Shown: positions 46,101-57,076, numbered from the stretch's first letter. The stretch: DNA of 64,000 nt from Watersipora subatra (GCF_963576615.1 NC_088715.1:50942007-51006006), one strand, 5' to 3'. Notes: a model not told the origin generated them from the letters alone. Numbers and translations are program-made.

Positions 46101-46965
46101 ATTTACTATTTGTGTCGATAGAGTTGAGTGTCACCATGTACCTCCAATAGCGACTGTGACAGCAAAAGGTGGGTGCTTGTTTTATTTACTATTTGTGTCG
46201 ATAGAGTTGAGTGTCACCATGTACCTCCAATAGCGACTGTGACAGCAAAAGGTGGATGCTTGTTTTATTTACTATTTGTGTCGATAGAGTTGAGTGTCAC
46301 CATGTACCTCCAATAGCGACTGTGACAGCAAAAGGTGGGTGCTTGTTTTATTTACTATTTGTGTCGATAGAGTTGAGTGTCACCATGTACCTCCAATAGC
46401 GACTGTGACAGCAAAAGGTGGGTGCTTGTTTTATTTACTATTTGTGTCGATAGAGTTGAGTGTCACCATGTACCTCCAATAGCGACTGTGACAGCAAAAG
46501 GTGGGTGCTTGTTTTATTTACTATTTGTGTCGATAGAGTTGAGTGTCGCCATGTACCTCCAATAGCAACTGTGACAGCAAAAGGTGGGTGCTTGTTTTAT
46601 TTACTATTTGTGTCGATAGAGTTGAGTGTCACCATGTACCTCCAATAGTGACTGTGACAGCAAGAGGTGGGTGCTTGTTCTATTCTACATGTATATTTTG
46701 AGATTTTTTTAAAGCTATGTGAAATAATTCTTGATTAGGTTTTAAGTTAGTTGGTTAACTTCATATGAAATTTTGAAAGCTATGTTGATATAAAGGCAAT
46801 AAGACTACTTTTCTACCCAATACTCAAATGTAACTAGAATCTTTGCAAAGAGAAATTTAAACTGCTGAATTATGGCTTCATTGTATTTTCAGGTTTGCTC
46901 GAGAGAAACCTCAAAAAGTGACGGATATCACACGCATTTGGAATGCAAAAGAACATTGTATTTAA
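34108..46965 (+). CDS. GT10 alpha-1,3-fucosyltransferase-like enzyme, paralog 2
   Basis: Exons: 34108-34546 (first in-frame ATG 34191), 40581-40789, 42163-42257, 42416-42583, 43481-43601, 45364-45451 and 46893-46965. Phases are the same as in paralog 1, and exons 2, 4, 5 and 6 have identical lengths. From ATG 34191 the product is 369 aa. It keeps [45 protein letters not shown], the signature [28 protein letters not shown] and CDIC. No membrane anchor is encoded: the frame is open upstream to an acceptor-like TTTTTAATTGAAG|AT at 34107, which needs a phase-1 upstream exon as in paralog 1. So an anchor exon is probably missing from this model; otherwise the enzyme would be soluble. Role as for paralog 1. 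Confidence 0.86.
34738..35280 (+). repeat. tRNA-related SINE followed by a family A repeat
   Basis: 34745-34885 has a tRNA-like head (TTGGTGGTAGCGCGCCTGGC with CCAAGATTGATTTCTGTG). From 34890 a family A repeat follows (GGACTAGGTGAATGC, TAATTTACCTGG, TTTATTGGTTAGTAAGCCTG, GAGTTTGAATCTAGTG), ending in TTTATATATAGATAGATTAG. In the first large intron of paralog 2. Confidence 0.65.
35632..35788. mobile_element. Internally deleted copy of the TTTAA foldback element
   Basis: Both ends of the 4408-5283 element are present (GGTGGACTTGCAACAAAATT and TTTTGTTGCAAGTCAACC), but only about 157 bp remain: the left end, then most of the right arm. Confidence 0.85.
36125..36300 (-). repeat. tRNA-derived SINE, minus strand
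   Basis: On the minus strand it reads CACAGGTGGGATTCAATTCC (B-box-like) preceded by a GTGGTCTAGAAAGCCTAACT A-box region. In intron 1 of paralog 2. Confidence 0.6.
37060..37115. repeat. (TA)n microsatellite
   Basis: About 28 TA units within a broader AT-rich block (36960-37130). Confidence 0.97.
38460..38622. repeat. 13/19-bp tandem repeat AGTGATAACATAT
   Basis: Units of AGTGATAACATAT (13 bp) mixed with AGTTATAGTGATAACATAT (19 bp), about eleven in all. Confidence 0.95.
39790..40012. repeat. Degenerate ~20-bp repeat (ACCTACTGCAAATGACTCAT)
   Basis: Roughly ten diverged units of CCTACTGC(C/A)AATGACT(C/T)(A/G)T. In intron 1 of paralog 2. Confidence 0.85.
41065..41215 (+). repeat. tRNA-related SINE, plus strand
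   Basis: GACTGAGTGGTGCAGTAGTT (A-box region) and CCAGAGTTCAATTCCTGAGC (B box) followed by CATGGCTTTAGACAGATAAA, the 3' module shared with 16190-16345. Confidence 0.68.
42361..42375 (+). other. Duplicated, disabled 3' splice site upstream of exon 4 of paralog 2
   Basis: TGTTCACAG|GTCGACATGATC here repeats, with two changes, the true junction TGTTCACAG|GTTGATATGATC at 42415/42416. After the 12 exon-like bases the copy runs into TAA. It is a decoy acceptor 48 bp upstream of the real one. Confidence 0.75.
42716..42976. repeat. 31-bp minisatellite
   Basis: Units of TCTATGTATATACTGTTACT plus ACTAGTACTAG, about eight, contiguous, in intron 4 of paralog 2. Confidence 0.94.
44020..44630. mobile_element. 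MITE-like element with CAGTAG termini
   Basis: Begins CAGTAGCATCTCGCATAATG and ends with ATTGTAGGGGCATCTACTG, whose reverse complement is CAGTAGATGCCCCTACAAT. Sub-terminal ACATAAG/TAACGT blocks also recur inverted (TATAACGTGAAG against TATAACGTAAAA). The arms are imperfect, and no clear target duplication is seen. In intron 5 of paralog 2. Confidence 0.55.
45576..46002. mobile_element. Family M MITE in intron 6 of paralog 2
   Basis: Starts AAGATGAACTGG and ends GTAAGTTCATCTT, with the same arms and AGACTGACAGAATAGAGAC centre as 6764-7214. It ends five bases before the 83-bp minisatellite. Confidence 0.87.
46008..46683. repeat. 83-bp minisatellite, about 8 copies
   Basis: The unit contains TTTACTATTTGTGTCGATAG, GAGTGTCACCATGTACCTCC and GACTGTGACAGCAAAAGGTG. 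Copies differ at very few bases. An 83-bp period changes frame each unit, which creates six overlapping 62-aa ORFs at 83-bp steps; these are artefacts. In intron 6 of paralog 2. Confidence 0.97.
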
Positions 46966-46969
46966 CCAA

Positions 46970-47124
46970 AATAAAAGCTCATTAATAATTTTTCAGTCCT
47001 AATAACATCTCTTTTTATATAATGATCTCTAGCTTGAGCTTCTTAGAAGTTTTATTTGTTTAAAGTGTTAATTACTCTAGTGGATGTAAATATGTAATTA
47101 GTGAAAAATGTCTACATGAATAAA
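46970..47124 (+). terminator. Poly(A) signals after paralog 2
   Basis: AATAAA at 46970-46975, only five bases after the stop codon, and again at 47119-47124 followed by a T-rich run. The second is the more plausible signal. Confidence 0.55.
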
Positions 47125-47533
47125 CACAGCTATACTCTTTGTTTTTCCTTTTTAAATTCCAAGATAAGTGTTTAGTAAAGGTCATTGAATAGGACAAATC
47201 AAAGTTTTTAAATTACATATTTATATTGTACATGTAGGCCTATATAGACTGTTTAAACCTTTGGTCACTATAGTTAAGTTTTGTAAAAAGCGGAAGCTAA
47301 AAATATTACTAAAATTTATTGCTGCTATTGTAACTATCATTATTAACAAATAAATTGATATTTGTCTGGATAAAAATTTAGACCAATAAAATGATTTATT
47401 ATTTAATAGACATATACGCACACTGCTTAGCTTTGAATGATTGACTAAGATAAGTTTCAAATTTAATTCTAAAATGTAACAATACAGATATATAGCCAAT
47501 TTGAAAATAGTACAGCCACTATAGTACATTAAT

Positions 47534-47895
47534 CTTTGTCACATATAAAACCATATACGTACCATATATAACAAACCATACATAACCATACATATTATAT
47601 TTAAATATAAAACCATACGTATAGTATATAATAAGCCATACAAACCATATATAACTGCACATACTATAGTCACATATAAGACCATACATGTATGTACCAT
47701 ATATAACAAACGAAATAAACTATGCATAACTGTACATATTATAGTCACATATAAAACCATATGTGTCATATATAACAAACCATAAAAACCATACATAACT
47801 GTACATATTATAGTCACATATAGAACCTCCTGTACCATGTATAACAAACTGTAAAAACCATACATAACTGTACATATTATAGTCACATATAAAAT
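47534..47895. repeat. ~70-bp AT-rich minisatellite
   Basis: About five diverged units built from CACATATAAAACCATA, CCATATATAACAAACCATA and CATAACTGTACATATTATAG. They account for the 142-aa minus-strand ORF. Confidence 0.88.
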
Positions 47896-49477
47896 CAAAT
47901 TTACAAAAATATCATGATTATTATTATTGTTATTATTATGAACAAGTAAATAAAAACATGTTACCATTACTATTCAGAGAAACATAGTGAGTGTTAATAA
48001 TCATCTAAACAATAATCTTTACTATAATATGAGCCGTGTGCATCCTCCAAAGCGACGGTTGGAAGGTAAGATAATATGTTGATATGAATGCGATTTGAAC
48101 TCATGTTATTTTGATAGTTATACTATGTTCTTTACCGACAGGTTTGGCAATAAGACACAGAGAATAACTATGCGCATAGTTATTCTCTGTGCTTTATCGC
48201 ACACCTGACGTTCACTCACAGCACACCAGACTGCCAGGAAAATTAGTTGTACTATGTCTCTTTTTCACCCAGATATGAGCAAATTTTATGAAAACTAGTG
48301 TGTAATGCTGGTGCTTACGAATTTCACAAGTATAGCAAGCCTAGTCAATATTATTATACTATAACAGGGCATCACCTAAACCTGTTATTAACTAGTCACA
48401 TGACTTCAGTTTTTTAACCTATAGCATTGACATTGAGCCTGACAACTCTGGTTCTGTTGATAAATTTATAAATTATAAATTTATAATTGGTTTATAAATC
48501 TATAATTTCATTTATGAACTTATGTATTAATTTGTTATGTAATAAAACAACATATATCAAACATATATCATGTTGTCTCTATTATATCATGTTATATATC
48601 TGTTTTCTCAGTATAAGCTCACAAGTTATTTGTAAAGTGCAATTGCAGTTATCTTTAGCAAGCAAATGTCTAATGATCCGTTTTTCAATGCTTTATCTTA
48701 GACTCTGTTTCAATGACAGCGCTTTTGAAGACAAAATACAAAAACAAACAGTCAATCATTTTTTTTGCACTTTTTGAAACTCTGTCTCTAGTTCCTTGTT
48801 GATCATATGATCACACATTATTTTAATCAATAAAATATTGCTATCAAGTGCAATCGAAAAGTCAATGCAAAGAAAGGCTGTCAGATCTGAAATGAGATAA
48901 AATGTTGTCATCTTCTACAGACTTCTTGTGATTATTGTATACTGACATCATTTGGATTAGATGAACTCAGCAGAAGAGTATACAGACTTCTTGTGCATTT
49001 GCTGTGCTTGCTGTGCTTCAATTAAGCATTACAGGCTTTAAAGAGACAATTTTCTATAGTTATGTATGCAGAAGCAAAAAGCAAAAATCTCCTTCATGTT
49101 AAACGTCTCTAATATACTCCTCTCGACCCTATTAGTCGGACAAATCAGCAACATCAACACTTGTTGTCTCTATAACATGCTTGTTCTATTTTACTAATTG
49201 AGTGAGTGCATACAGCGAGCGTGTGTAATTAAATTTCTAATTTAGGTTATCAATTAGTAAAAATATAACAGTAAACAAAACATAAATATTGTTGCAATAT
49301 TGATTAAATGAAAAACATAAATTAATCCTTACACATTAAGATATGATGAGGCCAACTTCGCAGCAGCACTGCAGCTAGTCGAGGAGCTAGTCCTTCAGAA
49401 GTTGGCATAACTCGCCAATGAAGACAACATTCACCATTTTTCATTTAATAAACTGTCAATAAAGTTATATATACATG
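47896..49477. other. No gene recognised
   Basis: AT-rich, non-coding. It holds the palindrome at 48156-48191 and an imperfect hairpin at about 49350-49408 (GCCAACTTC against GAAGTTGGC). Confidence 0.45.
48156..48191. other. Perfect 36-bp palindrome without spacer
   Basis: CACAGAGAATAACTATGC is followed at once by its exact reverse complement. The element around it (GACAGG...GCACACCTGACG) shows no further symmetry. Confidence 0.95.
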
Positions 49478-49905
49478 TATATAACGACTAGCTCTACCAC
49501 CCGGCGTTGCCGGGTGTATAAAAAAGCCTGGACACAAAATTGATTTGTATTTAATATAAAACAACATTTACCAATTTACCAAACATTTACCATTTTCTAA
49601 TTTTCAAATTACATATCATGAGAGAAGTGTTTTGTGTAGTTGAAATAAATTAAGAGAAAAATGAAAACAACTGTAAAGGTTTTAAAACTTTGTCAAACAA
49701 CTGTAACTTTCAAGCTATTAGCATGGCACATTGTCAATGGAAAATTGCAGTAAGCTGCTAGGCTTCTAATGACGGTACTCTATGACATTGCTTCAGCATT
49801 GTTGTCCAGCTGCAGTTATTCTAATAATAGCTATAGCCGGAATGCAGACAGACATACAACACATGGACGACATACGATGCAGGTATATATATATATATAT
49901 AGATA
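49478..49905 (+). repeat. Family A SINE-like repeat
   Basis: Starts ACTAGCTCTACCACCCGGCG and TTGCCGGGTGTATAAAAAAG, keeps the AATGAAAACAACTG and TAGCATGGCACATTGTCAAT blocks, and ends near a TA-rich tail at 49883-49901. The tRNA-like module is largely deleted. Confidence 0.72.
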
Positions 49906-49943
49906 TTAACATTTAATAAACTGTCAATAAAGTTATATATGTA

Positions 49944-49945
<2 letters not shown>

Positions 49946-49983
<38 letters not shown>
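49946..49983. repeat. (TA)n tract at the 5' end of the retrotransposon
   Basis: About 19 TA units that stop exactly where retrotransposon-like sequence begins (CGCCCGGTCAAAC). Confidence 0.97.
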
Positions 49984-49984
<1 letters not shown>

Positions 49985-49985
<1 letters not shown>

Positions 49986-52900
49986 CCCGGTCAAACAATG
50001 TCCGCGCAGCCTGTAGCTGAACCAGGACAAGGTAGTGAAAAATGAGCTACTGGTTCAAAACAGATGAAATGGACTTGGACTGATAACACGGACCTCATGC
50101 AGTGCTACTTTATGAGTGAACCTCAAAAGTGGGGCTACATGGGAAGGATGCGTCAACTGTGGATAAACATGCGCCCTGAATTGCCACTAACCGCTAAGCA
50201 ACTTGTAGCTCAGAAGAGTAACATAATCAAGCAGCACCTCATATCGGAACTTGAGGTAGATGAAATTTGGGAACAGTTCACCCAAGTAACCTCAACCAAC
50301 GAGGAGTGCATATCAACACACACTGTCACGCATATACGATCATGTGTTGACTCACGGGTTGAAGAAGACATGCACTTGGACCTTGACCCAAGGGTGAGAG
50401 AGCTTGCGGAAAATATCATCAACAAGATGTCAGCTGCTAATGATTATGGAAACAGGGTACCACTACGAAGAGTTAGCAAGGCCATACCTAAGAAGCTGTT
50501 AGAAGACATTAACTTGGCACTAGAGTCGATCTCAACTGGATCAATCAGTGAGACTAATGCCTTAATCTACAGTACAGCAACCGTCATCTTGGAGGAGATG
50601 GATATTAAGCCACTGCCAACAAGGTTTCAAGCCATTTCATCCTGAGACTAAAAAATAAGATCAAGGACTTGTGCAAGAAGGTTAGTAGGCTCAGTGAAAG
50701 GTCTAACCACAGTTTTGAGCGTTCAAAAAGGGAAGCCACAATAGAAGCTCTAGAATCTGCTAAACAGCAGCTAGTAGCACTCTCGGCACGACTGAAGCGG
50801 TACACCAAAGAGCGGGATAACAAGAGAATGAACAAACTGTTCATCAATAATCCATCTAAAGTGTATTCCCAGATCAAAGGTGAACTGCAGAGGCCAATGT
50901 CTGAGCCTCCCCGATCTAGCACTTCAAAGTACTGGAAAGACACCTGGGAGAAAGATACTACTCATAACACCACTGCAAATTGGCTGAAGAGGCTTAAAGA
51001 GAGCCATCAACACACTGTGGCTCAGCAAGGACTCACCATCAGCAAAGAGGACATCAAGTGCAGAGTGCAGCGTAAGAAGAACTGGGCAGCACCTGGCCAT
51101 GACGTGATTCAAGCCTTCTGGTTAAAGAAATTGACATCACTTCACACTAGAATGGCTAAGCAGATGGAATGCCTAATAGAACAAGGTGACCATCCAGAAT
51201 GGCTGACCAAAGGACGAACTGTACTTTTGATAAAAGATTCAAAGCAGGGGCCGATTCCCAAAAACTATCGACCAATAACGTGCTTGCCCACCACTTGGAA
51301 ACTGCTTTCAGGAATAGTTGCAGACAAACTGGAAGAGCACATGAGTCACTATAAGACCAGTGCTCAGAAAGGAATTGGGCGCAACACCCGAGGAGCCAAA
51401 CATCAGTTACTAGTGGATCGGACGGTCTGTCAAGACAGCAGGACAAGGCAAACCAATCTTGCCATGGCTTGGATTGACTACAAAAAGGCCTATGACTCAA
51501 TTACCCATAGTTGGATACTTGAGTGCCTCAGTATGTACAATGTTCACCCTGCTCTTGTGGCATTCATCAAGATGTCAATGACCAAATGGAAGACGGAACT
51601 GGAGGCTAATGGCAAACAGCTGACGAGTGTAAAAATTAAGCGAGGCATCTATCAAGGTGACTCTTTATCACCGCTGCTTTTCTGCATATGCCTAAACCCT
51701 CTAAGCAATATGCTGGAGGAGACTCAATATGGGTACCAGTTTAAGAGTGGCCCCAAGATAAACCACCTCTTCTACATGGATGACATCAAGCTGTACGCTA
51801 ACAAAGAAAGGGACATTGATTCGCTAATACAGTTCACTCGGGTATACAGCAAGGATATCGGAATGACCTTCAGTATTGAGAAATGTGGAAGGCTAATCCT
51901 TAAGAAAGGTCATTCTATTCTCACAGATGGCCTAAGAATGCCAAATAATACCATCAAAGATATAAAATAAGGGTACAAATACTTGGGGATTATGCAAAGC
52001 AACATCAACCACGAAGCCGAGGTACGTCACAAAGCCATTACCGAATACAAGAAACGCCTTCGGCAGGTCTTACGGAGCCAGCTCAATGCCAAGAACCAAG
52101 TCATGGCAATAAATACCTACGCACTGCCAGTAATAAGATATCCAGCAGGCATAATAAAATGGACTGAGGAAGCCATCAAAGAAACAGATATAGCAATTCG
52201 TAAACTGCTGACCATGCATGGAGCACTCCACCCAAAATCTGATACTACTAGATTGTATCTTAATAGGAAAGATGGCGGTAGGAGACTCAAAAGTGTACAG
52301 CAGACAGTGAAAGAGGAGAAGCAAAGCATCAAAGCATATGCAGCCTCCATGGCCATTTCAGATAAGTTGCTAGCTGAATTTCAATCGGATGCTCTTACAA
52401 CGGACCTACGACCTGATGATGAGGAAATTGACTGGCACATGAAACCTCTTCACGGTGCTTACCACCAACAAATATCTAAGGTTGGCGATCTTCACCAGAC
52501 ATATATGTGGCTGAACAAAAGAAACCTAGCGGTCAATACAGAGTCGCTAATCATGGCAGCCCAGGAGCAAGTGCTCTCAACAAGGCAACTCCAAATGAAA
52601 ATCTATCACACTAGAGACGATCCTAGATGCAGACTGTGCAAAGATGCACCTGAGACTATCCAACACATCATCAGCGGATGCAAGCAGCTAGCAGGAAACG
52701 CATACACTGAGCGGAATAATCATGTCGCAGGTGTTGTGTATAAAAGTCTATGTGATGAGTATGGCCTTAATAAACCACAACACTGGTGGGAAGCTCCTGG
52801 TAAGGTCAATGAAAATGACCGCGCTAAGATCCTCTGGGACTTCTACATCCGAACTGACAAGCATGTCCTAGCAAACCAACCAGATATAGTGGTGGTAAAC

Positions 52901-53265
52901 AAGGAGAACAAGAGGGCTACTATAATAGATATTGCAGTACCCAATGACTACAATATAGCCAGCAAAGAAAAAGAAAAGGTAGAGAAATATCTCCCTCTTG
53001 GAGAAGAGATTGAAAAATGCTGGAATGTAAGAACAACTGTAATCCCAGTAGTCATGGGGCACTGGGCGCAATAACACCAGCGCATAAAATGTGGCTTGCC
53101 CAAATACCAACAACAATCAACTCAGGTGAGTTGCAGAAAAGTGCGCTATTGGGAACAGCTAAGATCTTGAGGCGAGTGCTCAAACTCCCAGGTCTCTGGT
53201 AGGAGACCCGAGTTAGAGCAGAATTTACCACCCATACGGGGTATCCGGGGTGAGGAAACAATTTA
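49985..53265 (+). mobile_element. RLE-type non-LTR retrotransposon (R2/NeSL/R4-like), inactivated
   Basis: About 3.3 kb between a (TA)n tract at 49946-49983 and another at 53267-53295. It has one long coding region (described separately), a ~60-bp 3' UTR (53203-53265) ending GGTGAGGAAACAATTTAGA and no poly(A) tail. The domain order (Myb-like, RT, CCHC, restriction-like endonuclease) marks it as an element of the older, often target-specific non-LTR group. The 5' end looks truncated or starts directly in the TA repeat. Confidence 0.9.
50064..53202 (+). pseudogene. Retrotransposon polyprotein: Myb-like, reverse transcriptase, CCHC, RLE
   Basis: The coding region is broken three times: a frame change near 50630 (the first ORF ends 50645), an in-frame TAA at 51968-51970, and a frame change near 53055 (after which GALGAITPAHKMWLAQIP continues to a stop at 53202). 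The start has a tryptophan-rich Myb/SANT-like segment (WTWTDNTDLMQCYF). RT motifs include NYRPITCL, IDYKKAYDS (motif A), YQGDSLSPLLFCICLNPL (motif B) and FYMDDIKLY (motif C, YMDD), so the catalytic aspartates are kept. Then come a CCHC finger (CRLCKDAPETIQHIISGC, about 52629-52682) and an endonuclease-like PDIVVV...IIDIAVP segment with downstream lysines. Few lesions imply recent inactivation. It was probably one ORF of about 1,040 codons. Confidence 0.9.
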
Positions 53266-53266
53266 G

Positions 53267-53295
53267 ATATATATATATATATATTTATATATATA
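53267..53295. repeat. (TA)n tract at the 3' end of the retrotransposon
   Basis: About 14 TA-type units with one TTTA interruption, directly after the element's 3' UTR. Confidence 0.93.
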
Positions 53296-53394
53296 ATAGA
53301 TAAGTGGTAAACAACGGGAAACACAACGGGCTGTTGTGTTGCTCGCCCGTGGACAGGGGAACAACTTCGCAAAAACAACAGTGTGTCAAGACAG

Positions 53395-54515
53395 GCTAGG
53401 GGGGAGGGGGCTCCGGAGGTTCTCCCCTGGGAAAATTTTTAGAATAACTAGTCAAATTGGTGCAAATCTAGCACACTTGGTTCCTGATGGGGCACATGTT
53501 CTAACAGCAAATTTGACATTATAATCCAGTTTTCTGAATATAAAACTGTTTATTGAGATTGTCTTTAACAATGCTTATTCAAAATATAATGTGAATGACA
53601 GCTGCTAAAGGGGTTGGCCACAGCTAGCATGAGGTAGAATAATCACCGGGTACAATGCTGAATAATGTAGGAGACGAGTAGTCTCCTATGAAATAATTTA
53701 ATTAAATAATATTGTAGAGTTAAAAAGTAAAATTAATAGAGCACCATGTTAAAAGTAATGCACTCATACTATAGTCTATAATACTGAGCTAGTAGTAGTA
53801 GATTTAAGTTTGTGATATGCATGTTACATGCATAGCTCAAACTTAAATCTATTTCTATGAACAAAATATTTTGTACATAAGCATTCATTTACATATCTAC
53901 TACTACAAAAAATACAACCATGTACAATTGTCTCTGTATGAAATGCTTGGAAGCATTCCTTTCGGTAGAGTCCAACGCTATAACGTTGCTGTGTGAACTA
54001 CCATAACGATCATTTTTCTCTTTATATTCCAAGTATATTTAAAGTCTAAAAAGTTTACATCACCTCTATCATCTGAATTATTGTTATTCTAATCGCACCA
54101 AAAATCACTTACGATCAGAGGATCAAATAATATTTTAATTTACCATTTTGAAAGTTGAGCCGATGTTGAGTGGTATTTCCAGCTTTTATTCTTTTCCAAG
54201 GAGGCGCGAATTCTTTAGCACAAAGCAACGCCTTTCGGATAATCGTTTCATATCTTAATTTATCGATGAATATCTTGTTGATGATATTTAAAACTTACTA
54301 GCATTCAGATCCTTTGTTTAACGTTACGAGATGGCAGCTTTATAGACGTCTACCGAAAGCGACTTAAATGCCATTTCTCCACGCAACCGATAAACGACAT
54401 TTTGGTCATTTCCCCAGCCAAAGTGTTAAAATCAATCAAAAATGACGTGAATTCCGGCATTTTGAGCCTAAAAAAATAGTACTGCCATGGAGCTGCAGTA
54501 TAGGAGGATACGGCC

Positions 54516-54518
<3 letters not shown>
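53395..54518 (-). mobile_element. hAT-type element, second copy, one end lost
   Basis: Reverse-oriented copy of 13991-15309, alignable from CCTGGGAAAATTTTTAGAAT (about 53412) to the intact terminus AGGATACGGCCCTG (54518). The other terminus, expected before 53395, is not recognisable. The 125-bp foldback of the first copy is absent here. The terminal CAGGG end abuts a (TA)n tract. Confidence 0.88.
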
Positions 54519-54569
<51 letters not shown>

Positions 54570-54601
54570 GTATATATATACACATATATATATATATACA
54601 T
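54519..54601. repeat. (TA)n microsatellite
   Basis: About 24 perfect TA units, then TA/CA variants; AT-rich to 54690. They generate Tyr/Ile-repeat ORFs on both strands. Confidence 0.97.
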
Positions 54602-56037
54602 GTATATTATATCTAAGTATATGCATTATAAATATAATATATTTAATATATATACATTATTATATATTATATTGTACATTGTACTGTGCACAGTACAAAT
54701 CGATGTTGAGAATTTCTTTCATTTTCAATGAGATAGTCCACAAGGGAGTGTTTAACAGGCTGAATTTTTAAAACCAGATAAAGTTTGGAAACCTGATATT
54801 TTAGTGACCTGTTGGAAAGCACAGAGCATATGCATATAAAGATTAGGTGAAGTCGGGCAAAAAATCTAAAATTGCATAATGTTTATGTAGAATTGCAGAC
54901 ACATGCAACGACAAAGTCAGGTTTGTTAATGTAGATTGTGGCTAGATGTCTTCTTTGCTTGTTTTCGTTGTCATTCTTTAAAACCAGGTTGTCAAGGAAA
55001 TTAGTTATCTCTAACTGAAAGCGTAGATAGGCCAACAAGTCAGCAGCTGTAGGTGCTGTTTTACATTTGAGATGAAAACTTTATAACAAAGTGGCTTAAA
55101 AGCCATAATTAATTAGTGAATGAAAACGAGTAATAACCTTTTAAGAAAATCTTACAACTGCTAAAACTCAAAAAGGTTTTTGGAACAGCTAATCTAATAC
55201 CAAATTATCACGCCTCATTATTGTCAAAGTAGTATAAACTACTGCTCATTTTTAACTAATGCTCATTTTGATACAGTTACATCAAAGCTCAATAGTCTTG
55301 GTTCATATCAATGTATAGCTTTATTTGCAATCTAAATTATTATCGTATGAGAACATAACTCCATAACTCAATAACTCTGAACCGCCTGTTTGTGGGACTA
55401 TCGTAAGGCTACTACTTCAGTAAAGATTTTGGTTTACATCAACGAGTGCGATTTATCACCAGTTGTTTTTGCTGTCAAGTCGATTCGCAACGATTTTTTA
55501 CCTCCAACTTATACTTCTTCGTCAGGATAGGCTACTGTTCATTTAGTTTTAGTTGTAATAGTTTGTGTTTGTTACGCTTTTATTTAAGTTGAGTTTTTGT
55601 GCCATATTTACTTCAATTAGCTATTTACTTTCTACTTAGGGCTTCAATTTTCGACTGAGTATGAGGCTACGAATGTGTTTGAATGTTTAATGGCCAGCGG
55701 ATAACCGTCAATATATCATGTACAGTTGAAGGCAATTTTGACGAAGGGAAGCTGGTGTTGTTTAATAATTTTAGAAGCGTTTAGGTCGGATATTCATTTG
55801 GCCCCTTTTTATATTAGTGTTGTTAGAAAGATCTAATAAATTTATGAAAATAGCCATTACGCATTGTCGTAGTCGGCTTCTGCTCATGTCATCTAATTTT
55901 TATGGAAATTAAGATTTTAGTGTAATTACAGATCTCTGAGAAATTATTGTAAGAGTTTTTGATTTTCATATTTCAATCTATCTACGATGTTGTTTTAAAT
56001 GTCAATGTTTTTGAGCATATCATTAGACCAGCGTATA
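54602..56037. other. No gene recognised
   Basis: AT-rich intergenic DNA upstream of TXNL4A. A 5' untranslated exon of TXNL4A may lie here, but I cannot place it. Confidence 0.4.
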
Positions 56038-56226
56038 CAGACCTGCCAACCCAAGAGTGGGGCAATGCGTGAGATTTGGTTTTGGGGCAGTTGATGTATC
56101 AATGATAGTATATATAAAGTTGCGGAAATTGGGGCAAAAATCTCACGCATTTCTCACGCATTTTCATTTTTTCTTTGGGGTGATTGCGTGAGTCTCACGC
56201 CCAATGCGTGAGAGTTGGCAGGTATG
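56038..56226. mobile_element. 189-bp hAT-type MITE with perfect 8-bp target duplication
   Basis: Starts CAGACCTGCCAAC and ends GTTGGCAGGTATG, flanked by AGCGTATA at 56030-56037 and 56227-56234. Inside, GCAATGCGTGAGATT and CTCACGC motifs recur in both orientations. Non-coding. Confidence 0.93.
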
Positions 56227-57076
56227 AGCGTATAGAAAGAGTACAATTGGCTCAGGTCCATAATGCGCCAATGTGTAGATATTGATTGTAAGTAAAATTC
56301 ATGATCTAGAAATGGAAACGTGTGTTTTAAACCATTGTAATTTTATGGTTAGTGTGTTTGTGCAAAACCTTTTACAAATCATTATTACGTTATGTCTAAG
56401 TAGCGCTAGTTTATGAATGTTTAGCTACTGAATAGTGGACATGCTTTAAGAAAAGTTTATTAAATCACATAGCTTGTTTCATGTTGTTCAATGATAATTT
56501 AGTGTCAGTAGGAAGCATTTTCTAACAGATAATTCTATTATACAAGAGGAAACAACTACGTAAAACACTTTTTTCTTTGTTGTTTGATAAGTTCATTAAT
56601 CTACAACCTTTTAAAGGTTTTCTATACTTTTGTTTTTTGTACCTTCATGAAAAGGGGGAGAAAATGTTTTGCGATGCAATAAAAAGAAAGGACTATATAC
56701 TAAAAAGACCTTTTAAAACTGTACAATGCATATGTTTATTTGAAGATACTAAAAACGAGCATATTGGAACGCTGTACAAATAATGCTATTTAAGGCTCAA
56801 GTACGCAGCTAAGCTTAGGGTTTTATAATCTTTGTTATAAAATTGCTTTGTTTTAAACTATCAGTCATGTGGTGATTTATAATTTAGCTGTCCTTGTTAG
56901 TATCACCGCCTATCATAAACAATCAGACTTTAGGATGAAGCTTTAAAATGGAAATCTCAAAATATTTGGGATAGAATAATTATTATACAGCCATGTAATT
57001 TTATGTCTGAAATTCCTTCATGTATTTGTATAGTTCTACAGAAAGCTATCAGTACACACGAGTATATCGACCAAAG

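Noticed and set aside
46045..46648. Six near-identical overlapping 62-aa ORFs
   Set aside because: They are generated by the 83-bp minisatellite inside an intron of paralog 2.
47539..47967. 142-aa minus-strand ORF with repeated Tyr/Met/Val blocks
   Set aside because: It is the translation of a ~70-bp AT-rich tandem repeat.
54350..54771. Tyr/Ile-repeat ORFs around 54.5 kb (also 26.5 and 49.9 kb)
   Set aside because: They are translations of (TA)n microsatellites.
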